From contig DUJI01000246.1 of assembly GCA_013329855.1 (NCBI GenBank), positions 1 to 8,084 of the forward strand: a DNA stretch of 8,084 nucleotides. The letters run 5' to 3'. Numbering within the stretch: the stretch's first letter is position 1; each line of letters begins with the position of its first letter. Below are positions 1 through 6,120 of the stretch, in pieces. The position numbers and the translations under genes are program-made. Under the pieces are notes generated by a model. It did no database searches and was not told the origin of the DNA. It was given only the letters and a program-made list of their open reading frames with translations. The stretch is from Thermoplasmata archaeon (lineage in GTDB: Archaea > Thermoplasmatota > Thermoplasmata > RBG-16-68-12).

Positions 1-495
1 GTCAAGGAGCGGATCCTCGAGCATCTGGCGGTGCGCACGCTGAACCCCGACGCGGTGGTCATCGAGGCGGCCTCGCCAATCACGCCCGACGACGGCGTGC
101 AGATCCGCGGCAAGAAGGTCCTCACGATTGAGGATGGGCCCACCGTTACCCACGGAGGGATGGAGTACGGGGCTGCGTACATCGCGGCCCAGCGCTTCGG
201 CGCCGCGGAGATCGTGAGCGCGGTCCCCTACGCGGTCGGCTCGATCAAGGAGACGTACCGGAAGTACGCGAACTCGCGGAAGGTCCTCCCCGCCATGGGC
301 TACGGCGAGAAGCAGATCAAGGAGCTCCAGGAGACGATCGACGCGACGCCGTGCGACCTCGTCGTGAGCGGGACGCCCATCGACCTGAGCCGGGTCCTCA
401 AGGCGAACAAACCCATCGTCCACGTGCGCTACGAGCTGGACGAGATCGGCCACCCGAACCTCGAAGAGGTCCTCACGGACTGGAAACTGATCTGA
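1..495 (+). CDS. COG2403-type predicted GTPase / cyclic 2,3-diphosphoglycerate synthetase-like protein, C-terminal part (5' end outside window)
   Basis: The reading frame is open from base 1, so the true start lies upstream and about 164 residues are visible, ending at TGA 493-495. The segment carries EDGPTVTHGGMEYGAAY (visible residues 44-60), followed by PYAVGSIKETY, VLPAMGYGEKQI, and near the end VSGTPIDLSRVL and KPIVHVRYEL. I recognise this series from the C-terminal half of archaeal COG2403 proteins, annotated as predicted GTPases or cyclic 2,3-diphosphoglycerate synthetases. Full-length members have roughly 450 residues, with a nucleotide-binding P-loop domain at the N-terminus that cannot be seen here. 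In methanogens the synthetase closes 2,3-diphosphoglycerate into its cyclic form; whether this protein does so is unknown. The GTG at 31 is an internal codon, not the start. The gene converges on the methyltransferase gene with only 4 bases between stop codons. I am fairly sure of the family and unsure of the substrate. Confidence 0.75.
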   Translation, partial: VKERILEHLAVRTLNPDAVVIEAASPITPDDGVQIRGKKVLTIEDGPTVTHGGMEYGAAYIAAQRFGAAEIVSAVPYAVGSIKETYRKYANSRKVLPAMGYGEKQIKELQETIDATPCDLVVSGTPIDLSRVLKANKPIVHVRYELDEIGHPNLEEVLTDWKLI

Positions 496-499
496 GACT

Positions 500-1276
500 T
501 CAGCGTTCCTTGGTCCCGCAGGCTATACGCAGGTAGCGCGAGACGGCTCGACCCGGAGAGAGGAGCCACTGGGCCCGCGCCGCCAGGAAGTCATCGACTT
601 CTGCCTGCGTAGCGTAGCCGGCCTCGCGGAGCCCCCGTAACCGTCGGGGCCCCATGAGTGCCTCCAAGTACAGCTCCGCGGTCTCGGGCCGGCTCTCGAA
701 CCGAATCGTTTCCGTCTCCACGCGCCCCGCTCCCGCCTCCCGCAGGATATCCCTGAGGCGCGCGCCGACGCCACGGTCGCCCCCGCGGTCTCGATGCCAG
801 GCGTCGTATCGGCTCATGAGCATCTCGAGTTCGGGCAGTGCCGGGTTGACCGCGAGGGAGAGGGTCCGGTCCACATCGGACACCGCGAGGCGGCCTCCGG
901 GACAAAGGACCCGCATCGCCTCCCGTGCGGCCTCGACGGGACGGGGCAAGTACTGGAAGACGAGCCGAGCCAACGCGAAGTCGAACGCATCGGCGCGGAG
1001 GGGGAGGCGCGTCACCGTCGCCCGGAGGAGCGCCATGTGGGCCACACCGGGGCCAGGCACCTCCCACACGTGGGGGAGGCCTTCCGCGCGGGAGTCCACC
1101 GCCACCAGGGTGGAACCTGGCAGGAGTCGGAGCAATTCCGCTGCGACCACCCCAGGCCCAGATCCCAGGTCGAGGAGACGCTGGCCATCATGCAACCCGA
1201 ACCGACGCAGGACGCGCATCTCCTCGGGCCATCCGAGAAGGACCCGCGCCAGACGCTCGTCCGGGGTCCCGCTCAC
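500..1276 (-). CDS. Class I SAM-dependent methyltransferase (Methyltransf_11-like)
   Basis: This 258-residue protein has the class I Rossmann methyltransferase pattern. Motif I, LLDLGSGPG, is at residues 34-42. An acidic residue closing strand 2 (VAVD, D61) would bind the SAM ribose. A post-motif segment, FDFALARLVFQYLPRP, is at 98-113, and RVLCPGGRLAVSDVD at 122-136 is typical of UbiE/Methyltransf_11 proteins. The C-terminal third, about 140-258, is a less conserved cap that probably chooses the substrate, which cannot be read from sequence. The start is placed at GTG 1276 because it overlaps the stop of the upstream membrane-protein gene as GTGA and yields a domain beginning about 30 residues before motif I. 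The same frame stays open to 1684, but that extension would cover the membrane gene and the divergent promoter. A purine-rich GGGGGA lies about 9 bases before the GTG. The two genes are probably co-translated. No transmembrane segment is seen. Confidence 0.82.
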   Translation of the reverse strand: MSGTPDERLARVLLGWPEEMRVLRRFGLHDGQRLLDLGSGPGVVAAELLRLLPGSTLVAVDSRAEGLPHVWEVPGPGVAHMALLRATVTRLPLRADAFDFALARLVFQYLPRPVEAAREAMRVLCPGGRLAVSDVDRTLSLAVNPALPELEMLMSRYDAWHRDRGGDRGVGARLRDILREAGAGRVETETIRFESRPETAELYLEALMGPRRLRGLREAGYATQAEVDDFLAARAQWLLSPGRAVSRYLRIACGTKER

Positions 1277-1551
1277 GGGAATTCCCCCGGATGAAGCCGG
1301 TGGTACTCCCACAGCATGGCGAACGCGATGGCGAAGAAGAGGATCAGCCAGTCCACGGGGCTCGTGACCGTGGCCAGGAAACCGGACAGGGCCGCCGGAA
1401 GGAGCACGAGGATGAGGAAGCAGGCCCACACGACGATCCTCACGAGGCGGCCCTTGGGATCGTACCCCGCGCGCTCCAGGATCTCCGGGACCACGACGAA
1501 CGGGAAGAGAATGGCCACGAAGACGAGAGCAATCAGGAGGAGGTCCACCAT
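1273..1551 (-). CDS. Small three-helix membrane protein of unknown function
   Basis: I do not recognise this 92-residue protein. It has three hydrophobic segments: about residues 3-22, 37-60 and 66-82. Between the first two is a short charged loop (EILERAGYDPKGR, 23-35), and the C-terminal tail is hydrophilic (EYHRLHPGEFP). There is no obvious cleavable signal peptide, so it is probably an integral membrane protein whose first helix stays as an anchor. The ATG at 1551 is the first start in frame, and an AT-rich patch lies about 35 bases upstream, suggesting a very short leader. Its stop codon overlaps the GTG start of the methyltransferase gene by 4 bases, so the two are likely one transcript and translationally coupled. 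That makes it a candidate partner or membrane tether for the methyltransferase, which is inference only. The hydrophobic periodicity and the coupling support a real gene rather than a chance frame. Confidence 0.72.
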   Translation of the reverse strand: MVDLLLIALVFVAILFPFVVVPEILERAGYDPKGRLVRIVVWACFLILVLLPAALSGFLATVTSPVDWLILFFAIAFAMLWEYHRLHPGEFP

Positions 1552-1580
1552 GGACGCCTCGCGGAGGGAGGAACGAAGGA

Positions 1581-1590
1581 TGAATCTTTC
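1581..1590 (-). promoter_or_regulatory. Possible TATA-like element for the membrane protein/methyltransferase operon
   Basis: Read on the minus strand this patch is GAAAGATTCA, an AT-rich island in a very GC-rich region. It is centred about 35 bases upstream of the ATG at 1551. Archaeal TATA boxes lie about 26 bases before the transcript start, so the leader would be only about 9 bases, matching the absence of a good Shine-Dalgarno motif before this start. The match to a TATA consensus is weak. Confidence 0.3.
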
Positions 1591-1618
1591 CGCGACACGC
1601 GGACGCGGAGAGGCAGAC

Positions 1619-1626
1619 CTTTAATC
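1619..1626 (+). promoter_or_regulatory. Possible TATA box of the dehydrogenase/hydratase fusion gene
   Basis: The sequence CTTTAATC is one of the few AT-rich patches in the 110-base divergent intergenic region. It is centred about 40 bases before the ATG at 1662, which predicts a transcript start near 1648 and a leader of roughly 14 bases. A short GGAG at 1654-1657 lies 4 bases before the ATG and is at best a weak ribosome binding site. The layout is what is expected of an archaeal promoter, but the element is judged by eye only. Confidence 0.4.
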
Positions 1627-1661
1627 TCGCTTCGTCGTTTCCGCCTCCGGGGCGGAGCATC

Positions 1662-3620
1662 ATGGCACAGAAGGTTACCGTCATCGGCGCGGGAGAGATG
1701 GGTCACGGCATCGCGGAGCTGCTGGCCCTCCATGGCTACACGGTCTCCATGCGGGACATCAAGCAAGAGTACCTCGACCGGGGCATGGAGCGGCTCCGGT
1801 GGTCGCTCGACAAGCTCGTCGAGAAGGCCCAGGTCACGCGGCAGCAGGCCGACGAGGCCCTCGCGCGGATCCACACGACCCTGGACGTCGCCGAGGCGTG
1901 CCGGGACGCGGACTTCGTCATCGAAGCCGTGTTCGAGGACGTCGAGCTGAAGAAGAAGGTGTTCCACGAACTCGACGAGGCGGCTCCGGACAAGGCCATC
2001 CTGGCGTCCAACACGAGCGCCATCCCGATCACGAACATGGCGTTCGCGACGCGCCGACCCACGAAGGTCGTGGGGATGCACTTCTTCAACCCGCCCATGC
2101 TCATGCCCTTAATCGAGGTCATCCGGGCGGAGAAGACCTCGGACGCGACCCTGCAGGCGGCCGTCGACCTCTCCAAGTCCCTCGGGAAGACGGCCATCGT
2201 CGTGCGCAAGGACGTCCCGGGGTTCATCACGACCCGCGTGCTCGCGCCCTACATGAACGAGGCCGCGTGGATCCACCATGAGGAGAAGGTCCCCATCGAG
2301 ACGATCGACGCGGCCATGCGCTACCGGGCCGGCTTCCCCATGGGCCCGTTCGAGCTCGCCGATCAAGTGGGCATCGACCTCCTGTTCACCGCGCAGGAGA
2401 AGGCGGGCATGCCCGTGCCGCCGCCGTTCCAGCAGATGTACGCGGCGCGCAAGTTCGGGAAGAAGTCGGGAGAGGGGTTCTACTCCTACAAGGAAGGACG
2501 GCCCAAGCTCACCCCGGACATGGCGGGCTCGTTCGACCCCATCCGCATCCTGGCCCCGATCATCAACGAGGCCGCGGAGCTCGTCGCCATGGGCGTGGCC
2601 AGCCCCGCGGAGATCGACGAGGCCATGCGCCTGGGGACCGCGTTCCCGAAGGGGCCGCTCGCCCTCGCGGACGAGCTGGGGATCGACAAGGTCCTGGCGG
2701 CCCTGAAGAGCCACCCGCGGTTCAAACCGGCGAAGATCCTCCAAGACATGGCCGCGCGCGGGGACCTCGGAGTCGCGTCGGGGAAGGGCTTCTACGAACA
2801 CCGCGCCACCGCGGCGGAGGGCGCTCCTCCGACGTTCGAGAGTATCCTCGTGGCGAAGGACGCGACGAGCCATGTGGCCACGATCACGCTGAACCGACCG
2901 GACCGCCTGAACACGTTCACGCCCGAGATGTTCGAGGAGATTGAGCGCGCCCTGGTCGGCCTCGAGAAGGACGACGAGGTCCACTGCGTCGTCTTCACGG
3001 GTTCCGGGGAGCGGGCGTTCAGCGCGGGGGCGGACCTCACTGCCTTCGGTGGCGCATCCAAGGCCCATCAGTTCTGGAAGGTCTCCCGGCGCTCCGAACA
3101 GGTCTTCCATACGGTGGCCAACTTCTCCAAGCCCACGATCGCCGCGCTCAACAGCTCCGCGGTCGGCGGCGGCCTCGAGCTCGCCCTCGCCTGCGACTTC
3201 CGCATCGCAGCCAAGCGGGCCAAGATCGGCCAGACCGAGGTGGCCCGCGGTCTCGTACCCGGGGCGGGAGGCAGCCAACGCCTCGTGCGCATCGTCGGCC
3301 TGGCGAAGGCCAAGGAGATCGCCATGTTGGGCGACCGGATCATGGCGGAGGAAGCTGCGGCCATCGGGCTGATCATGAAGGCCGTCGAGAACGACGGGTT
3401 CGAGGCGGAGGTCAAAGCCTTCGCGGAGAAGCTCGCAGGAGGACCTCCCGTGGCCCAGCGGCTGATCAAGGTCATGCTGAACCGGAGCGGCGACGTGCCC
3501 ATCGATGCGGCCCTCGAGATGGAGGCCATGGCCTTCGGGCTCGTCATGTCTACGGACGACGTCTACGAGGGCATCCAGGCGTTCATGGAGAAGCGGCCGC
3601 CCGCGTTCAAGGGCGAGTGA
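1662..3620 (+). CDS. Bifunctional 3-hydroxyacyl-CoA dehydrogenase / enoyl-CoA hydratase (dehydrogenase N-terminal, hydratase C-terminal)
   Basis: This 652-residue fusion should hydrate trans-2-enoyl-CoA and oxidise the resulting (S)-3-hydroxyacyl-CoA with NAD+. Residues 1-185 form the NAD-binding domain, with GAGEMG at 9-14. S119 (SNTS), H140 (GMHFFNPP) and E152 match the Ser137, His158 and Glu170 of human HADH. Two 3HCDH C-terminal domains follow, about 186-280 and 290-380, each ending in a GFY motif (GEGFYSY, GKGFYEH). The crotonase domain runs from about 391 to 652. FSAGADL (453-459) and VGGGLE (501-506) build its oxyanion hole, and E506 and E526, 20 residues apart, are both catalytic glutamates. 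Bacterial FadB has the opposite order; this order and length resemble the archaeal crotonyl-CoA hydratase/3-hydroxybutyryl-CoA dehydrogenase of Metallosphaera (Msed_0399). An oddity is T191 where human HADH has catalytic-site Asn208. It shares the region with the racemase-like and thiolase genes, implying beta-oxidation; a biosynthetic C4 role is the alternative. Confidence 0.95.
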   Translation: MAQKVTVIGAGEMGHGIAELLALHGYTVSMRDIKQEYLDRGMERLRWSLDKLVEKAQVTRQQADEALARIHTTLDVAEACRDADFVIEAVFEDVELKKKVFHELDEAAPDKAILASNTSAIPITNMAFATRRPTKVVGMHFFNPPMLMPLIEVIRAEKTSDATLQAAVDLSKSLGKTAIVVRKDVPGFITTRVLAPYMNEAAWIHHEEKVPIETIDAAMRYRAGFPMGPFELADQVGIDLLFTAQEKAGMPVPPPFQQMYAARKFGKKSGEGFYSYKEGRPKLTPDMAGSFDPIRILAPIINEAAELVAMGVASPAEIDEAMRLGTAFPKGPLALADELGIDKVLAALKSHPRFKPAKILQDMAARGDLGVASGKGFYEHRATAAEGAPPTFESILVAKDATSHVATITLNRPDRLNTFTPEMFEEIERALVGLEKDDEVHCVVFTGSGERAFSAGADLTAFGGASKAHQFWKVSRRSEQVFHTVANFSKPTIAALNSSAVGGGLELALACDFRIAAKRAKIGQTEVARGLVPGAGGSQRLVRIVGLAKAKEIAMLGDRIMAEEAAAIGLIMKAVENDGFEAEVKAFAEKLAGGPPVAQRLIKVMLNRSGDVPIDAALEMEAMAFGLVMSTDDVYEGIQAFMEKRPPAFKGE

Positions 3621-3635
3621 GGCAGCCCGCTTTCC

Positions 3636-3650
3636 GTTGCCCCGCGCAAC
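3636..3650. repeat. Short inverted repeat, 5-bp stem, in convergent intergenic gap
   Basis: GTTGC and GCAAC flank the 5-base loop CCCGC. The repeat lies 15 bases after the stop of the fusion gene. No T-rich tract follows on either strand, so it does not look like a standard archaeal or bacterial terminator. At this base composition a 5-bp stem could arise by chance. Confidence 0.35.
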
Positions 3651-3651
3651 C

Positions 3652-3667
3652 CGTGACACAGGTCACG
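3652..3667. repeat. Inverted repeat CGTGAC-ACAG-GTCACG in convergent intergenic gap
   Basis: A perfect 6-bp stem with a 4-base loop begins 1 base after the preceding 5-bp inverted repeat. It sits in the 69-base gap between the convergent stops of the fusion gene and the racemase-like gene. The RNA could fold as a compact hairpin on either strand. There is no U-tract downstream on either side. It could be a bidirectional 3'-end structure or a protein site, or it could be chance. Confidence 0.45.
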
Positions 3668-3689
3668 CCGGCCGAGGAGCCTCGATGCC

Positions 3690-4874
3690 CTAGCCCCGGG
3701 CGATGATGCCCTTCCTCGCCAGCGCCCCGATCTGCTTCGACGTGTAGCCAAGGGAGCGCAGGATGGCTTCCGTGTCCTCGCCTTTCGCGGGCGCCCGAGC
3801 CGGGTTCCGCGTCTTGGAGACGCTGTGCTTCGCCGGATGCCCGATCACGGGCATCTTCCACAGGCCCGGCACGTCGACCACAGGAAGGAGTTCACGGGCC
3901 CTCACCTGCGGGTCCTTGACCAGCTCGGCGACCGTCTTCACGCCCACGATGGGGAGGTTCGCCTTGGCGAAGAGCGCCTCCCACTCCGCCTTGCCCTTCG
4001 AGCGGAACCGGGAGCGGAGGATGGTCACGACGCGCGCCTTCTCCCGCTCGTCAGCGAACTGGGCGTCCTTGAGCTCGGGCAGCTCGAGGACGTCGCACAT
4101 GGCCTCCCAGAACTTCGGCTCGACGACGGCCACCGCAAGCCAGCCGCCATCGGCGGCCTCGTACAGGTTGTAGAACGGGAATGTGCCCGTGAGGAGGGTC
4201 TCCCCCGCGACGGGCTCCTCGCCCGTGGCGAGGTACCGCGCCAGGTTCAGGACCATGAGGCTGACCGCCGTGTCGAAGATGGACACGTCGATGAACTCGC
4301 CCTTCCCGGTCTGGTCGCGCGTCCGGAGGGCCGCGAGCACGCACATGGCCGCGTTGAAGCCGCTCGCCAAGTCCGCCATGGGCACCCCAGGTATGGCGGG
4401 TCGCCCGTCAGGGTCCCCGCTCACGCCCAGGATGCCCGCGTGGGCCTCGAACGTGATGTCGTGCCCCGGCACGTCCTTCGCGGGGCCCGTCTGCCCGTAT
4501 CCGGAGAAGGAACAGTAGATGAGCTTCCGGTTCCGCTTGACGAGGGTCGGATAATCCATGCCGAGCTCCTTCATGACGTGGGGCCGGAACTGCTCCATGA
4601 GGATGTCCGCCTTGGGCACGAGTTTGTACAGGATCTCGCGGCCCTCCTTCGTCTTCAGGTCGACGGATAGGGATCGCTTCCCGCGGTTCACCATGAGGTA
4701 GGCGTAGGAGACGCCCTGAACGGACGGCGGGACCGTGCGCATGTAGTCGCCGAACCCGAGGTCCTCGATCTTGATCACGTCGGCCCCGAGGTTGCACAGG
4801 AGCTGGGTCGCGAAGGGGCCCGGTAGGAGCCGGGTGAAGTCGAGCACGAGTAGGCCTTCGAGGGGCGCAGGCAT
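3690..4874 (-). CDS. CoA-transferase family III protein, probable alpha-methylacyl-CoA racemase
   Basis: This 394-residue cytosolic protein begins with the CaiB/BaiF family signature: VLDFTRLLPGPFATQLLCNL at 10-29, then GADVIKIE. NRGKRSLSVDLK (63-74) and FSGYGQTGP (123-131) follow. The residues used by alpha-methylacyl-CoA racemases are all present: H138 (GHDI), D168 (MADLA) and E252 (VEPKFW). They correspond to His122, Asp152 and Glu237 of human AMACR, with the same 30-residue His-to-Asp spacing. Formyl-CoA-transferase-type members keep only the Asp, so I favour a racemase that inverts the 2-methyl centre of branched acyl-CoAs. A CoA transferase or related isomerase remains possible. The length fits the family's usual 360-400. 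The ATG at 4874 starts just before the conserved first strand, and no clear ribosome site precedes it, suggesting a short or leaderless transcript. The gene is divergent from the thiolase gene across 97 bases and convergent with the fusion gene. Confidence 0.88.
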   Translation of the reverse strand: MPAPLEGLLVLDFTRLLPGPFATQLLCNLGADVIKIEDLGFGDYMRTVPPSVQGVSYAYLMVNRGKRSLSVDLKTKEGREILYKLVPKADILMEQFRPHVMKELGMDYPTLVKRNRKLIYCSFSGYGQTGPAKDVPGHDITFEAHAGILGVSGDPDGRPAIPGVPMADLASGFNAAMCVLAALRTRDQTGKGEFIDVSIFDTAVSLMVLNLARYLATGEEPVAGETLLTGTFPFYNLYEAADGGWLAVAVVEPKFWEAMCDVLELPELKDAQFADEREKARVVTILRSRFRSKGKAEWEALFAKANLPIVGVKTVAELVKDPQVRARELLPVVDVPGLWKMPVIGHPAKHSVSKTRNPARAPAKGEDTEAILRSLGYTSKQIGALARKGIIARG

Positions 4875-4930
4875 CCTGACGCCGAAACCGACCGCGGGAC
4901 TTGAAGCTTCCTCGCACCGTACTGGCGAAC

Positions 4931-4940
4931 CTTCTTATTC
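4931..4940 (+). promoter_or_regulatory. Possible TATA-like element of the thiolase gene
   Basis: CTTCTTATTC is the most AT-rich stretch in the 97-base divergent region. It is centred about 36 bases before the ATG at 4972, predicting a transcript start near 4962. That would place the alternative ATG at 4951 outside the transcript and supports the start at 4972. A GGGAAGG at 4963-4969, 2 bases before the ATG, is too close to be a strong Shine-Dalgarno site. Confidence 0.4.
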
Positions 4941-4971
4941 CGTACCCTCCATGACATTCCCCGGGAAGGCT

Positions 4972-6117
4972 ATGCCCGAGGCAGTCATCGTTGGCGCGGT
5001 GAGGACCGCCGTCGGAAAGCGCGGCGGATCGCTGAAGGACTGGCGGCCAGACGATCTCGCCGCCTTCGTCCTCCGGGAGCTCGTCGACCGTGCGGGGATC
5101 GAACCCAAGATCATCGAGGACGTCACCCTGGGCTGCGTCACGCAGGTCGCCGACCAGGGCGGCAACATCGGACGCCTGGCGCCCCTCATCGCAGGCTTCC
5201 CGGAGACCGTACCCGGGAATAGCGTGAACCGCATGTGCGCTTCCGGGCTCCAGGCCTTCAACGACGCGTGCATGGAGGTCATGACGGGCCAGAACGACGT
5301 GGTCATCGGAGGGGGCGTGGAGTCCATGTCCCGGGTGCCGCTGGGTTCCGACATGGGAGAGCTGAGCCAGAAGCTCCTCGACAAGTACGACATCGTCATC
5401 CAGGGCATCTCCGCGGACCTCGTCGCGGACAAGTACCACATCACGCGGGACGCGATGGACGAGTTCTCCTACCATTCCCACATGAAGGCCATCCGCGCAA
5501 TCGACGAGGGCCGCTTCAAGCGGGAGATCGTGCCGGTGCCCGTGGTCGACGAAACGGGGAACAAGCGGATGTTCGACACGGACGAACACCCGCGGCGGAA
5601 CACGACCCTGGAGAAGATCAAGTCCCTCCCGCCGGCGTTCAAGGAGGACGGCCACATCACGGCCGCCAACTCCAGCGGAATCAACGACGGTGCGTGCGCC
5701 CTCCTGGTCACGAACCCGGAGAAGGCGAAGGAGCTCAAGCTGGAGCCCCGCGCGCGCTTCGTGGCCACCGGCGTCGCGGGGACGAGCCCCACGATCATGC
5801 TCGACGCGCCGATCCCCGCGGCCCGGAAGGCCCTGGCCAAGGCGGACCTCCAGGTGGACGACATCGACATCTGGGAGGTCAACGAGGCCTTTGCGAGCGT
5901 GCCCCTGGCCACACGCAACGAGCTGGGCATCGACGACGCGAAGCTGAACGTGAACGGCGGTGCCATCGCCCTCGGCCACCCGCTCGGAATGAGCGGCGCT
6001 CGGCTCATCACGACGATGCTCCATGAAATGGAGCGGCAGGACCTCCGCTACGGCCTCGCCGTGCTGTGCATCGGCTTCGGCATGGGCCTGGCCACGATCA
6101 TCGAGCGCCCTAAGTAG
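4972..6117 (+). CDS. Thiolase (acetyl-CoA acetyltransferase / 3-ketoacyl-CoA thiolase)
   Basis: This 381-residue enzyme should cleave 3-ketoacyl-CoA with CoA to release acetyl-CoA or, for methyl-branched chains, propionyl-CoA. All thiolase landmarks are present. The nucleophile is C89 in NRMCASGLQA. VNEAFA is at 303-308. GGAIALGHPLGMSGAR (329-344) supplies H336, and CIGFGMG (366-372) supplies the second catalytic cysteine, C366. An ATG at 4951 is in frame, but the ATG at 4972 starts directly at the conserved MPEAVIVGAVRTAVGK and suits the upstream TATA-like patch. The sequence is of the classical FadA/AtoB kind rather than the SCP2-like kind that many archaea pair with a DUF35 protein, and no DUF35 gene is next to it. 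GTSPTIMLDAPIPA (270-283) resembles degradative thiolases. The stop lies 3 bases from the convergent oxidoreductase stop. The thiolase assignment is certain; chain length and direction are not. Confidence 0.95.
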   Translation: MPEAVIVGAVRTAVGKRGGSLKDWRPDDLAAFVLRELVDRAGIEPKIIEDVTLGCVTQVADQGGNIGRLAPLIAGFPETVPGNSVNRMCASGLQAFNDACMEVMTGQNDVVIGGGVESMSRVPLGSDMGELSQKLLDKYDIVIQGISADLVADKYHITRDAMDEFSYHSHMKAIRAIDEGRFKREIVPVPVVDETGNKRMFDTDEHPRRNTTLEKIKSLPPAFKEDGHITAANSSGINDGACALLVTNPEKAKELKLEPRARFVATGVAGTSPTIMLDAPIPAARKALAKADLQVDDIDIWEVNEAFASVPLATRNELGIDDAKLNVNGGAIALGHPLGMSGARLITTMLHEMERQDLRYGLAVLCIGFGMGLATIIERPK

Positions 6118-6120
6118 GCC

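Noticed and set aside
1277..1684. N-terminal extension of the methyltransferase frame up to 1684
   Set aside because: The extension is low-complexity Pro/Arg/Gly sequence that would cover the membrane-protein gene, the divergent promoter and the start of the fusion gene. The GTG at 1276 in a GTGA overlap is the better start.
654..1950. Several plus-strand frames across 654-1950
   Set aside because: They are opposite the methyltransferase and membrane-protein genes or out of frame with the fusion gene. They are very Arg-rich and carry no motif.
2109..3659. 516-codon open frame on the minus strand opposite the fusion gene
   Set aside because: It mirrors the real gene's G/C-rich third positions and has no recognisable motif. 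Its composition is dominated by Arg, Leu, Gly, Asp and Val, as expected of an antisense shadow.
3652..3667. Intrinsic terminator at the CGTGAC/GTCACG inverted repeat
   Set aside because: No T-rich run follows the stem on either strand, so it is recorded as an inverted repeat only.
4771..4971. Longer thiolase frame starting at 4771, or at the ATG at 4951
   Set aside because: The extension overlaps the start of the divergent racemase-like gene and lacks thiolase similarity. The conserved thiolase N-terminus begins at the ATG at 4972.
4408..6024. 538-codon open frame on the minus strand
   Set aside because: It spans the thiolase antisense strand, the divergent promoter region and part of the racemase-like gene in another frame. 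No domain motif is visible, while both overlapped genes have clear catalytic motifs.
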